Shown: positions 24,515 through 33,672, counted from the first letter of the stretch. The stretch: DNA of 35,118 bases from Acidobacteriota bacterium (GCA_026708285.1 JAPOVF010000009.1:1-35118); one strand, 5' to 3'. The notes: generated by a model not told the origin, from the sequence alone. Numbers and translations are program-made.

Positions 24515-24557
24515 GTTTGAAGAAGAAACGGAAAGAACGCGCCTATCGAATGATAGG
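24515..24557 (+). repeat. 43-bp hairpin element, copy 8
   Basis: Hexamer GTTTGA at 24515-24520, a 21-nt spacer, CCTATCGAATGATAGG at 24542-24557. The loop G faces a T of the hexamer (wobble). It ends 81 bp before the probable start of the PAPS synthase gene. Confidence 0.9.
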
Positions 24558-24638
24558 AGACGCGCAAGGTTCCGGGTGGCTAGATTGCCGCGCCGGCCGG
24601 CGCTGCTGGGCCGCACTACGACGACGTCGACGGAGCAG

Positions 24639-26363
24639 ATGATGACCGAGCCGCGAGGGGCGCGGCGCAGCGGCTCGCCACGGTCGCTGATCGCCGCCCC
24701 GGATCGCCTGAACGAACTGCGGGAGGGCTCCCGCGAATGGACTTCCTGGACCCTGACGCCGCGCCAGATCTGCGATCTGGAGCTGCTGATGTGCGGCGGC
24801 TTCGCGCCGCTCGACGGGTTCATGAACCGGGCCGTCTTCGACAGCGTCTGCGAGACGATGCGCCTGCCAACCGGAGCGCTGTGGCCGATTCCGATCACCC
24901 TCGACGTCACGCCGAAGGCTGCCGCCGGACTGGAGGCGGGTGCGCGGCTGGTCCTGCGCGACCTGGAAGGGCTGATGCTTGCGGTGCTCACGGTGGACGA
25001 CGTCTGGGAGCACGACCGGCGCAAGGAAGCGGAACTCGTCTACGGGACCCTCGACCAGGCCCATCCCGGCGTTGCTCATCTCTACCAGCGCACGAACACG
25101 GTTTCCGTGAGCGGCAGGATCGAGGGGGTCCAGCCGCCGCGGCACTACGACTTCCCCGGACTGCGCAAGTCGCCGCAGCAGTTGCGGCGACGCTTCGCCC
25201 AACTCGGATGGAAGACGGCGATCGCCTTCCAGACCCGCAACCCGATGCACCGGGCGCACTTCGAGCTGACGCTGCGAGCGGCCCGCGAGCTGGAGGCGAA
25301 TCTGCTGATCCACCCGGTCGTCGGCATGACGAAGCCGGGCGACCTCGATCACTACACGCGCGTTCGCTGCTACCGCAAGGTCCTGAACCGCTATCCGCGC
25401 CACACCGCGGAGCTAGCGCTGCTGCCTCTCGCCATGCGGATGGCGGGTCCGCGCGAGGCTCTCTGGCACGCGCTGATCCGCAGGAACTACGGCTGCACCC
25501 ACCTGATCGTCGGCCGCGACCATGCCGGACCGGGCCTGGACTCGCGGGGGACGCCCTTCTACGGTCCGTATGACGCGCAGGAGTTGATGGTCGAGCACGA
25601 GGCCGAGCTCGGCGTCAGGATGGTCCCCTTCCAGATGATGGTGTACGTCGAGGATCGGGACTCGTACGAACCGGTCGACAACGTGAAGGAAGGAGAGCGA
25701 ACACTGTCGATCTCGGGCAGCGACCTCCGTCGCCGGCTGCGAAGGGGCCTGCCGATCCCGGAGTGGTTCACGTTTCCGGAAGTGGCCCGGGAGCTGCGCC
25801 GCAGCCACCCGGCGCGCAGCAGCCAGGGCTTCACCGTGTTCTTCACAGGCCTTTCGGGCGCCGGAAAGTCGACGATCGCGAACGTACTCCTGGTCAAGTT
25901 CCTGGAGGCCGGCGGCCGGCCGGTGACGCTGCTCGACGGCGACATCGTGCGGACGAACCTCTCGTCCGAGCTCGGGTTCTCACGGGAGCACCGGGACATC
26001 AACATCCGCCGCATCGGCTTCGTCGCTTCGGAGATCACGAAGAACGGCGGCATCGCCATTTGCGCCCCGATCGCGCCGTACGAGAACGTGCGTCAGGATG
26101 TGCGGGCGATGATCGAAGCCGGGGGCGGATTCGTCCTGGTTCACGTGGCGACGCCGCTCGAGGTCTGCGAGGAGCGCGACGTGAAGGGCCTCTATGCGAA
26201 GGCCCGGGCGGGACTGATCGACGCCTTCACGGGCATCTCGGACCCGTACGAGGTGCCGGAGCATCCGGACATGGTCCTCGACACGACGGACATCACTGCC
26301 GAGGAGGCGGCCCAGCAGGTCATCCTTCACCTGGAGAAGGAGGGGTTCGTCGGACCGCGCTGA
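24639..26363 (+). CDS. Bifunctional ATP sulfurylase / APS kinase (PAPS synthase)
   Basis: A 574-residue fusion from ATG at 24639, with GGAG upstream; a GTG at 24576 would add 21 residues of poor quality. The N-terminal ATP sulfurylase domain has QTRNPMHRAH (Gln198), a KPGDLDH segment and G-R-D-H-A-G-P-G (from 292), which bind ATP and sulfate. The C-terminal APS kinase domain (about 395-570) has the P-loop G-L-S-G-A-G-K-S-T from 404, LLDGDIVRTNLSSELGFS and KNGGIAICAPIAPYENVR. Together they convert sulfate to APS and then PAPS, for assimilation or for sulfotransferase reactions. The sulfurylase-first order is that of the Aquifex and fungal enzymes. No reductase or sulfotransferase gene is next to it. 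Hairpin copy 8 lies 81 bp upstream. Confidence 0.95.
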   Translation: MMTEPRGARRSGSPRSLIAAPDRLNELREGSREWTSWTLTPRQICDLELLMCGGFAPLDGFMNRAVFDSVCETMRLPTGALWPIPITLDVTPKAAAGLEAGARLVLRDLEGLMLAVLTVDDVWEHDRRKEAELVYGTLDQAHPGVAHLYQRTNTVSVSGRIEGVQPPRHYDFPGLRKSPQQLRRRFAQLGWKTAIAFQTRNPMHRAHFELTLRAARELEANLLIHPVVGMTKPGDLDHYTRVRCYRKVLNRYPRHTAELALLPLAMRMAGPREALWHALIRRNYGCTHLIVGRDHAGPGLDSRGTPFYGPYDAQELMVEHEAELGVRMVPFQMMVYVEDRDSYEPVDNVKEGERTLSISGSDLRRRLRRGLPIPEWFTFPEVARELRRSHPARSSQGFTVFFTGLSGAGKSTIANVLLVKFLEAGGRPVTLLDGDIVRTNLSSELGFSREHRDINIRRIGFVASEITKNGGIAICAPIAPYENVRQDVRAMIEAGGGFVLVHVATPLEVCEERDVKGLYAKARAGLIDAFTGISDPYEVPEHPDMVLDTTDITAEEAAQQVILHLEKEGFVGPR

Positions 26364-26380
26364 TTCCCCCGGCGGCGCCG

Positions 26381-27625
26381 CTAAGGCGGCGTCAGCGGGG
26401 TCAGGGCGAAGGCGCGGCCGGCGATGTCGATGGCCTCCTCGATGTCGTCCGGCTGGTGCGCCAGCGACAGGAACCAGTTGAGCCGGGGGTGGAAGATCGC
26501 GCCGAGCCGGGCCGCGTGGCCGCCGAAAACGCGGGCGCGCTTGGCCTTCACGTCGTCGCGGAAGAGGAACGTGGGCATGGTCGGCGGCCCGGACATGACG
26601 ACGTCCTCGTGGCCGTGGGCCCGTCCCGCGGCGACGATTCCCTCTCCGAGTCGTTTCCCCATTCGCACCATGTGCTCGAAGACGTTATCGCGCTCGTAGA
26701 TCTCGAGCGTCTTGATGCCGGCGCGGAAGGCGACTGCGGAGAACATGTAGGTCGCCGTGAAGGCGATCCGTTCAGCGCCCTCCCGCAATTCGTTGCGGCC
26801 GAGCACCGCCGAGACGGAGTAGCCGTTCGCCAGGGGCTTGCCAAGGCAGATGAGGTCGGGCTCGAGACCCATGGCGACGTGGGAGCCCTTCGGGTGCATC
26901 CGGAAGCCGGCGCGGACGTCGTCGAGGGCCACGCGGCAGCCGGTCCGTTCGCGAGCGGCGTGAATCGCCGCCACGATCTCCGCGCTCGCTTCCCGCGTCT
27001 CCTGGCTCGGGTTCTGGTCCAGGGGGCTGACCATGATGCCGGCCAGGCGGTCTCCGAGTTCTTCCACCGCGCGCTCCAGAGCTCCGGCGTCGTTCCAGGG
27101 GACGCGCACGACGTGCCGCTGCTCGCCTGTGACCGGCGTTTCGGGGTGCAGGGCGATCTCGGCCCCGAAGCCGTGGTAGGAGTCCCGGAACAGGATGACG
27201 TAGGGCCGGTGGGTCGAGGACCGCATGGTGCGCAGCGCGAGGTTCGTACTGTCCGATCCGTTCTTGGTGAAGATCGTCCAGTCGAAACCCGCCACCGCCT
27301 CGAGCAGTTGCTCGGCGTAGAGCGGCATCATCTCCGGGAAGAAGGCGCTCAGGTCCATCTCGCCGGCCTGCTCGGCGGCCGCGGCGTCGACCTCGGGGTG
27401 GCAGTAGCCCAGAATGTTCGGCCCGTTCCCGCAGTTGAAGTCCAGGTAGGAGCGGCCGTCCGCGTCCTCGATCCGGCAGCCCTTCGCCGAGCGGATGAAA
27501 CCCGGCAGCACGTCCCGGCCGGCGAAGCGCGCGGACCGGGTCAGGTAGATGCCGCCGCGGGGGATGATCGCGTCCGTTCGCTCCCAGAGTTCCCGGCCCC
27601 GCGGACCGTCGACGGGGTCGCTCAT
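26381..27625 (-). CDS. Class III PLP-dependent aminotransferase (GSA-aminomutase-like)
   Basis: A 414-residue enzyme from ATG at 27625, with GGAAGGAG upstream. It follows the class III/glutamate-1-semialdehyde aminomutase pattern: YLDFNCGNGPNILGYCHPEV, F-T-K-N-G-S-D-S-T-N-L-A phosphate-cup motif, DSYHGFG, L-D-D-V-R-A-G-F-R with the ring-N aspartate, and ICLGKPLANGYSVSAVLG with the PLP lysine. The substrate is not fixed; an amino ketone or decorated sugar or amino acid is possible. Its start overlaps the stop of the sulfatase upstream (ATGA), so the two are translationally coupled. This coupling suggests the sulfatase releases a compound that this enzyme transaminates (inference). Confidence 0.87.
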   Translation of the reverse strand: MSDPVDGPRGRELWERTDAIIPRGGIYLTRSARFAGRDVLPGFIRSAKGCRIEDADGRSYLDFNCGNGPNILGYCHPEVDAAAAEQAGEMDLSAFFPEMMPLYAEQLLEAVAGFDWTIFTKNGSDSTNLALRTMRSSTHRPYVILFRDSYHGFGAEIALHPETPVTGEQRHVVRVPWNDAGALERAVEELGDRLAGIMVSPLDQNPSQETREASAEIVAAIHAARERTGCRVALDDVRAGFRMHPKGSHVAMGLEPDLICLGKPLANGYSVSAVLGRNELREGAERIAFTATYMFSAVAFRAGIKTLEIYERDNVFEHMVRMGKRLGEGIVAAGRAHGHEDVVMSGPPTMPTFLFRDDVKAKRARVFGGHAARLGAIFHPRLNWFLSLAHQPDDIEEAIDIAGRAFALTPLTPP

Positions 27626-29046
27626 CCGGTCAGGCTCCTTCCTTTTCCGGTTGCGCTTGCGGGTGTCGCCTTCGCTTCCTCCGCGTGGATGTCTCCCTTG
27701 ACGCCGGGGCCGGCTCCTCGCGGCGGGACGTGGGGGCACTTGGCGACGGAGACGTGGTAGTCGCGCATGATCACGTTGATCGGCTCCGCGATCCAGGTGT
27801 TGGGTTCCATGATGTCCCACTCCTCCTTCGGGTCCTGCTCGACGTTGAACAACTGGGGGTTGTTCAGCGAGATGCGCGTGCGCCGTCCCGCTTCGGGCTG
27901 GAACTCCACGAAGTGCATCTTGAACTGCCGCCACTTGATGGCCGCGAGTTCGTCCTTGATGAAGCACAGAAGGTGCTCGCGCGGTCCCTTGTCGGTGTTC
28001 CCGAGGAAGACCTCGGACTGGTCCACGCTGTCCAGGACCCGGTCGTCCGGCACCAGGTTCCCGGCGTCCGCCAGGTGGGCGAGGGTGCGGTAGAAGTCCA
28101 TGACGCTCACGATCTGATCGCTGACGGAGCCCGCCGGCACCCGGCCCGGCCAGCGCAGGATGCAGGGCGTGCGTAACTGGCCTTCGTAGGCGGTGCCCAG
28201 GCAGCCGCGCCAGGGGCCGGAGTCCGCCTGGGGGCCGAGACTGGGAATCAGCACCGGCCCGTTGTCGCTGGCCCACACGACGAGCGTGTCGCGCGCGATG
28301 CCGGCCTCCTCGATGGCGTCGAGGACCTGGCCCGAGCGATGGTCGCACTCCACCATGCAGTCGGCGAAGTCGCCGCCGCGGGTCCGGCCCTTGAACTCGG
28401 GGTGTGGCATGGCCGGATGGTGCACGAGGGAGTAGGGAATGTAGAGGAAGAAGGGCTTGTCGCCGCGCGCGTGTTCGTGGATATAGGCCACGGACTTCTC
28501 GGTGATGATCGAGTCGACGAACGGGCGGCTTTCCAGGTTGTAGGGCTGCACCGGCACGCACGGTTCGCCGAGACGGCCCTCCCACAGCATGGGATTGTCC
28601 ATCTCGTCGGGATCGAAGCCGATCAGGTCGCCGTAGATGGCGGGCGCGGTGCTGTCGCGTACGCCCCACCACTCCTCGAAGCCGAAGCGGGTGGGCATGC
28701 GCGTCTGGACGTTCCCCAGATGCCACTTGCCAAAGATGGCGCAGCGATAGCCGGCATCCCGAAGCAGCTCGGGCAGCGTGTACTCCCAGGGCGCCAGCCC
28801 CTGCTTGATGCCGGGCGGAATCACGCGGTGGCAGCCGGTGCGGATGGGCATCCGACCGGTGAGCAGGGCGGATCGCGTCGGCGTGCACTCGGCTTCCACG
28901 TTGAAGTTCGTCAGTCTCATGCCTTCGGCGGCCAGGGCGTCGAGGCGGGCAGTCGGGGCGCCCCGCGTGATGCCGCCGCCATAGCAGCCCAGGTCGCCGT
29001 AACCGATGTTGTCGGTCAGCATGAAGACGATGTTGGGTGGTTTCAT
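27622..29046 (-). CDS. Sulfatase (formylglycine-dependent), no signal peptide
   Basis: A 474-residue sulfatase from ATG at 29046, with GGGAGG upstream. It starts directly with the metal-binding NIVFMLTDNIGYGDLGCYGG; the core motif is C-T-P-T-R with Cys54 to be converted to formylglycine. GKWHLGN, a FFLYIPYSLVHHP strand and W-A-S-D-N-G-P-V follow in family order. Unlike the sulfatase at 3067 there is no export signal, so it is probably cytoplasmic. The C-terminal ~35 residues are rich in K/A/G/T and poorly conserved. It overlaps the aminotransferase gene by four bases. Hairpin copy 9 begins 34 bp upstream but points the other way. The family contains many arylsulfatases and choline- or carbohydrate-sulfatases; the substrate is unknown. 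Confidence 0.92.
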   Translation of the reverse strand: MKPPNIVFMLTDNIGYGDLGCYGGGITRGAPTARLDALAAEGMRLTNFNVEAECTPTRSALLTGRMPIRTGCHRVIPPGIKQGLAPWEYTLPELLRDAGYRCAIFGKWHLGNVQTRMPTRFGFEEWWGVRDSTAPAIYGDLIGFDPDEMDNPMLWEGRLGEPCVPVQPYNLESRPFVDSIITEKSVAYIHEHARGDKPFFLYIPYSLVHHPAMPHPEFKGRTRGGDFADCMVECDHRSGQVLDAIEEAGIARDTLVVWASDNGPVLIPSLGPQADSGPWRGCLGTAYEGQLRTPCILRWPGRVPAGSVSDQIVSVMDFYRTLAHLADAGNLVPDDRVLDSVDQSEVFLGNTDKGPREHLLCFIKDELAAIKWRQFKMHFVEFQPEAGRRTRISLNNPQLFNVEQDPKEEWDIMEPNTWIAEPINVIMRDYHVSVAKCPHVPPRGAGPGVKGDIHAEEAKATPASATGKGRSLTG

Positions 29047-29079
29047 GCCTGCCTCCCGGCGCCACGTTCTCAGGGCGAA

Positions 29080-29122
29080 GTTTGAAGTGAGAATGAAGAA
29101 ACCGCGCCTATCAAACGATAGG
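29080..29122 (+). repeat. 43-bp hairpin element, copy 9
   Basis: Hexamer GTTTGA at 29080-29085, a 21-nt spacer, perfect hairpin CCTATCAAACGATAGG at 29107-29122. The flank CACGTTCTCAGGGCGAA precedes the hexamer, nearly identical to copy 6. It lies between a divergent gene pair and points at the autotransporter gene, ending 70 bp before its start. Confidence 0.92.
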
Positions 29123-29192
29123 CGTCGGGGAATGCTCGATTCCTATCGCTAGACAGGCGCGCGTCTTCGCTCTCTGGGGAAACATATGAAGG

Positions 29193-32100
29193 ATGTTGCG
29201 TATTCACATACTCAAGTGCCGGGGGGCGAGGTGTTCCTCGCTCGCAGGCGCTTTGTTCCTTCTCCTTTGCTTGGCCATTCCCGCCGGTGGCCAAGACGGC
29301 ACGAACAATCCACCCGTCTTCGCCGGCGACGGCAACTTCGTCTTCCAGGAGACGACCGACGGGTCGTTGGTAGTGGGAGACGTGCGGGCGAACGATCCAG
29401 ACGCGGAAGACGAGGTTACCGGCTACGCCCTCAGCGGCGACGATGCGGACCGATTCCTGATCCTCACGCTGAACCTCGGTCGGCTACTGCTGTTCAAGGA
29501 CGAGAGCAGGCCCGACTACGAGGATCCACAGGACGTCGGCGCCGACAACGTCTACAACCTGACCGTCACTGCTGCGAGCGGCAGCGGCGACCGTGAGTTG
29601 ACGCAGGCACTGGCCGTCACGGTCACCGTCACGAACGACCCGAGCGACGACCCCGTCGTCATCTGGGACGTTGCCAGCCGACCGAGGTTGATTCCGCTCT
29701 ACAACGGTACGAGGAAGTTCTCGCTGACGGACTACCTGGCCGGCGACGGCACAGGCGTGGAGTTCGCTCTGCAGTCCTGCGACACGGACTTCGGGGACTA
29801 CTTCGACTCGGTAGCCGTGGGTGCCACAGGCACGGGCGACGCCGGGAAACTGGTGGTGGTGTCCAACTCCCGAGGACATGTCCACGGGCCGGCCCCGGCT
29901 ACCACTTGCACCGTATCGGCAACCCTGGGTGGGACAAGCGGCGATCAGGCGTTCGACCTGTACCTCCCGTCACCGAGGCGTCCAGGCCCGATGCGCTCGG
30001 CGCTAATCCAAGGGACGACATCGACCACGATCACGGTGAGAATTGACGAGAGCCACCAGAACTGGATCCGTCTGCTCATCCAGGAGCAGGGCCGGTCCAA
30101 CACCAGGTACTACGTGGTGCGAAACGTGAGTCCGTCCACGGACTTGACCTTCACGGGTTTGACGCCGGCGACGGCCTACTCCGTGTCACTCGCGCGGATG
30201 AACCGTCCGGGCTTCCATTTGTGGGGCGGGCACGACTCCACTGGGGCTGGAGTACTGGCCTTGGCAACACCTGGCGGGTTTCCCTGGTCGAGCAACTTGC
30301 GTGGTGGTGGTGTGGGCAGGGCCTCGCCAGCGGTCCCGGCAACGACCGAGGCTGAACCCGAACTGTCGGTCGGCGATGTGTCGGTGACGGAAGGGAGCAT
30401 GGCCGACTTCGCGGTGACCTTGGCGCCATCGGGTGAGTCGACCGTGACGGTGGACTACACCACCGTAGACGGGACAGCAGCTGCGGGTGCCGACTACACG
30501 GCCACCTCGGGCACGCTGACCTTCGCTGCAGGGGAAACGAGCAAGACGATCTCAGTCCAGACGGTGGACGACACCGCGGGCGAGTCGGACGAGGTCTTCA
30601 CGGTCACCTTGAGCGGTCCATCGAACGCCGCGCTCAGCGACGACACTGGCCAGGCGACGATCACCGACAACGATGAGTCGCCACCCCCTCCGGGCGGTGA
30701 CGGAACGCCTCCTGACGGCGACGACGAGGACGACGACGGCGAGGACGAAGACGAAGACGGCGAAGACGAAGACGGCGAGGACGAGGACGACGACGGCGAT
30801 CGTGATGACGGCGACGAAGACGACGACAAAGACGAAGACGGCGATCGTGACGACGACGAGCCAGAAGTGCGCATCGACGATGCCCGAGCAATGGAAGACG
30901 CCGGCTCGCTGACGTTCGCCATGAGTCTCGACTCCGGGAGCAGCGTACCCGTTACCGTGGACTGGGCCACTTCGGCAGGCACGGCAACGCCCGAAGAGGA
31001 CTACACCGAGGCCAGCGGAACACTCACCATCCCGCCCGGCGAAACGAGCGGCATCATCCAGGTCGCCGTCCTCGACGACGACGTGGAAGAGGACGAGGAG
31101 ACGCTCACCGTGACTCTGAGTTCGCCCACGAATGCCACCTTGGTTGAGGGAGGCGCCTCGGCCACCGGCATGATCGTCGACAACGACGACCCTCCCAGGA
31201 TCATGATCGCCGACGCCGAGGCCTCGGAGGACGAAGGCGGGCTGTCATTCCCCGTAACACTTACCGCTGAGACCGTCCGACAGATTACCGTCGACTGGGC
31301 GACGGCGGCAGGCACAGCCACGCCGGGAGCCGGACGGGACTACACGGAATCGAGCGGGACCCTCACCTTCATGCCCGGTCAGAAGGCACGGACGATTCAC
31401 GTTCCCGTGCGAGACGACAGGGTCCAGGAGGATGACGAAACCCTGTCCGTCAGTCTGAGCGGGCCAACCAACGCGACCATCGCGGACGACATGGGAACGG
31501 CGACCGGAACCATCGCCGACAACGACGCCTACCCCCGCATCCTCGTCTCCGATGCCTCGGCCTTCGAGCGGGAGGGAGAGCTGGCGTTCGAGATCAAGCT
31601 TGAAGGTCGAAGCGCGAATCCGATATCCGTCGAGTGGGCGACATCGGGAGGGACGGCAAAGCCCGATGCCGACTATCTCGAGACGACCGGCACATTGATT
31701 CTCGGTCCGGCCGCCGTCCGAGGGACCATCTTCGTTGAAGTTGTGGACGATGATGTCCCGGAAGAGACCGAAGTCATGAAGTTGACCCTGAGCAAGCCGA
31801 TCAACGCGAGGATCAACGGGCACACGATCTCGGCGACGGGGACGATTCTCGACACGGACAAGGCCGCAGGACCACCGCCTGCGATCTCCGTCGCCGACAG
31901 TGCCGCACTCGAGTCGTCCGGCCGGCTCGTCTTCACGGCCACACTGAACCGCGCGGCCGAGAGAACCGTGACCGCAAGCTGGGCCACGCGGGAGGGAACG
32001 GCCACGGCTGATCTCGACTATGTGGAGAGCCACGGAACCGTGATCTTCCCATCGGGCGAGACATCGGCGGAGATCCCGGTGGAAGTGCTCGACGACTTGC

Positions 32101-33590
32101 TGCACGAGGGCATCGAGACCTTCCGCATCACCCTCTCGGAACCCGTGAACGCGACGATCTACATGGCAGGTGCCGCCGGCGTCATCCGGGACGACGATGG
32201 GCCCGAACTCAGCGAACACTGGCTGTCCCGCTTTTCTCGCACCGCCGCGAGCCATGCACTCGAGGCGGTGGAGGATCGAGTGGGTCAACGGTCCGGACAC
32301 GGCTCCCACGTCACCGTCGCCGGCCATCGGATCGACTTTGCCCAACAGGATCCGGCACCCGACCTCCGGGCCGGTTCGCCGCACCAGCGACCTCATCGAA
32401 CCGGCGGCTACGCCCTGGAGTACCTCCTTCAGAACAGTTCCTTCCACTTCTCCAGTGAAGGCGACGAGGCTGGCGTCGGTTCCAGGTGGTCGATCTGGGG
32501 CCGTGGCGCCACAACCCGCTTCGGCGGGGGCGAACGCCTTGTTTCAGTCGAGGGCGACATCGCTACGGGCACCGTCGGCATCGACTTCGAGCGCGGCCGC
32601 GTCCTCTTCGGCGTCGCCGCCTCCCACACCTACGGCGAAGGTGATGCAATTGAGCACGGTCGCGACCGTCGCGTTCACCAGGTCATGGAGAGCACATTGA
32701 CCACGGGCCTGCCCTACCTGCGCGTGGCGTTGAGCGAGAGTCTGTCGATGTGGGGTGTCCTCGGACACGGTCGCGGTTCCATGACCATGACCGAGGGTGA
32801 CCTCGGTTCGGTTGACATCGACATCGCCATGAACATGGGCGCACTCGGCTTCCGCCAGAACCTGAGGAAGCCGGCCTCGCAGTGCCGCTGCTTCGACCTG
32901 GCGTTGAAGGCGGACTACTTAATGCTGAATGCCACTGGCGACGAGAGCTTTGCGCTGCCGGAACTGTCCAGAGACTTGACTCGGGCACGACTGATGATGG
33001 AAGGCAGCCGAACCAGGAGATTCGACTCCGGAGCGGTGCTGACGCCATCGGCCGAAGTGGGATTCCGCTACGACGGTGGAGACGCGGAGACGGGCGCTGG
33101 CATGGAGTTCGGTGCCGGTATCCAGTACGCGAATCCGGCGGGTGTGCGGATGGAGTTGAAGGGCCGTTCGCTACTGACCCACCAATCCGGCGACTTGACG
33201 GAATGGGGTGTTGCCGGGGCGCTTCAGATCAACCCGGCCGCTGGCATCTCCTTCAACCTCGGTTCCTCGTTCGGCAACGCGACGAGCGGGGTCGGCCGTC
33301 TGTGGGAACAGCAACAGGGGCAGATGGCGTTCGGCTACCGCCAGAACGCGATGCAGACCGTGACCGAGGCTGATCTCGGCTATCGTCTATTCGGGTCGAA
33401 CGATCGAGTCGATCTGGTGCCGTACGTGGGTGCCGGTCTGTCCGAGCAGTCGGGACACGCGTTCCGCCTCGGTGCCCGTCTGAGGCTTCGGGACGCTCTC
33501 GACATCAGCCTGGAAGGCATCCAGCGGGACGGGGTCGGATCGGTACCCCGAGGCTTCGTGCTCGGCCTGCGCGGCTCCCTTCACTGGTAG
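29193..33590 (+). CDS. Calx-beta autotransporter surface protein
   Basis: A 1465-residue surface protein. A signal peptide (LAGALFLLLCLAIPAGG) precedes a cadherin-like domain (about 38-150: NNPPVFAGDGNFVFQ, V-G-D-V-R-A-N-D-P-D-A, then V-T-V-T-N-D-P), a beta-rich section with a fibronectin-III-like end (L-T-F-T-G-L-T-P-A-T-A-Y-S-V, ~330) and five Calx-beta domains (about 389-490, 560-665, 668-775, 780-890, 895-1005), each with V-D-W/Y-A/T-T...G-T-A, Y, S-G-T-L-T-F, G-E-T and D-N-D. Between the first and second lies an acidic D/E/G tract (~508-558). The last ~390 residues are an autotransporter-type barrel (W-S-I-W-G-R-G, G-V-A-A-S-H-T-Y-G-E-G) ending in ...GLRGSLHW with terminal aromatic. Calx-beta and cadherin domains bind calcium, so adhesion or a calcium-stabilised stalk is likely. 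Confidence 0.9.
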   Translation: MLRIHILKCRGARCSSLAGALFLLLCLAIPAGGQDGTNNPPVFAGDGNFVFQETTDGSLVVGDVRANDPDAEDEVTGYALSGDDADRFLILTLNLGRLLLFKDESRPDYEDPQDVGADNVYNLTVTAASGSGDRELTQALAVTVTVTNDPSDDPVVIWDVASRPRLIPLYNGTRKFSLTDYLAGDGTGVEFALQSCDTDFGDYFDSVAVGATGTGDAGKLVVVSNSRGHVHGPAPATTCTVSATLGGTSGDQAFDLYLPSPRRPGPMRSALIQGTTSTTITVRIDESHQNWIRLLIQEQGRSNTRYYVVRNVSPSTDLTFTGLTPATAYSVSLARMNRPGFHLWGGHDSTGAGVLALATPGGFPWSSNLRGGGVGRASPAVPATTEAEPELSVGDVSVTEGSMADFAVTLAPSGESTVTVDYTTVDGTAAAGADYTATSGTLTFAAGETSKTISVQTVDDTAGESDEVFTVTLSGPSNAALSDDTGQATITDNDESPPPPGGDGTPPDGDDEDDDGEDEDEDGEDEDGEDEDDDGDRDDGDEDDDKDEDGDRDDDEPEVRIDDARAMEDAGSLTFAMSLDSGSSVPVTVDWATSAGTATPEEDYTEASGTLTIPPGETSGIIQVAVLDDDVEEDEETLTVTLSSPTNATLVEGGASATGMIVDNDDPPRIMIADAEASEDEGGLSFPVTLTAETVRQITVDWATAAGTATPGAGRDYTESSGTLTFMPGQKARTIHVPVRDDRVQEDDETLSVSLSGPTNATIADDMGTATGTIADNDAYPRILVSDASAFEREGELAFEIKLEGRSANPISVEWATSGGTAKPDADYLETTGTLILGPAAVRGTIFVEVVDDDVPEETEVMKLTLSKPINARINGHTISATGTILDTDKAAGPPPAISVADSAALESSGRLVFTATLNRAAERTVTASWATREGTATADLDYVESHGTVIFPSGETSAEIPVEVLDDLLHEGIETFRITLSEPVNATIYMAGAAGVIRDDDGPELSEHWLSRFSRTAASHALEAVEDRVGQRSGHGSHVTVAGHRIDFAQQDPAPDLRAGSPHQRPHRTGGYALEYLLQNSSFHFSSEGDEAGVGSRWSIWGRGATTRFGGGERLVSVEGDIATGTVGIDFERGRVLFGVAASHTYGEGDAIEHGRDRRVHQVMESTLTTGLPYLRVALSESLSMWGVLGHGRGSMTMTEGDLGSVDIDIAMNMGALGFRQNLRKPASQCRCFDLALKADYLMLNATGDESFALPELSRDLTRARLMMEGSRTRRFDSGAVLTPSAEVGFRYDGGDAETGAGMEFGAGIQYANPAGVRMELKGRSLLTHQSGDLTEWGVAGALQINPAAGISFNLGSSFGNATSGVGRLWEQQQGQMAFGYRQNAMQTVTEADLGYRLFGSNDRVDLVPYVGAGLSEQSGHAFRLGARLRLRDALDISLEGIQRDGVGSVPRGFVLGLRGSLHW
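30716..30866 (+). repeat. GAC/GAA trinucleotide-rich tract
   Basis: A low-complexity tract of repeated gac, gaa and ggc codons inside the autotransporter gene. It encodes about 50 residues that are nearly all Asp, Glu, Gly, Lys or Arg, between the first and second Calx-beta domains. Such tracts can change length by slippage. Confidence 0.8.
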
Positions 33591-33672
33591 GAAGCGACCC
33601 CTTCCGAACGTGGAACGAGGGACTTCCGGCAGCCGCCTGCGGAAGGTCGTACCGCCAGGATCTCCTGACAAG

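Noticed and set aside
25763..27760. A 665-codon open frame on the + strand
   Set aside because: It runs out of frame through the APS kinase and antisense to the aminotransferase, both of which have clear motifs. It is a GC-rich shadow.
26381..29065. A single 894-residue - strand protein
   Set aside because: Its first half is the sulfatase gene read in the wrong frame; only the part from ATG at 27625 (aminotransferase) is real.
31245..32447. A 400-codon open frame on the - strand
   Set aside because: It lies antisense to the Calx-beta repeats and barrel start and mirrors their codon pattern.
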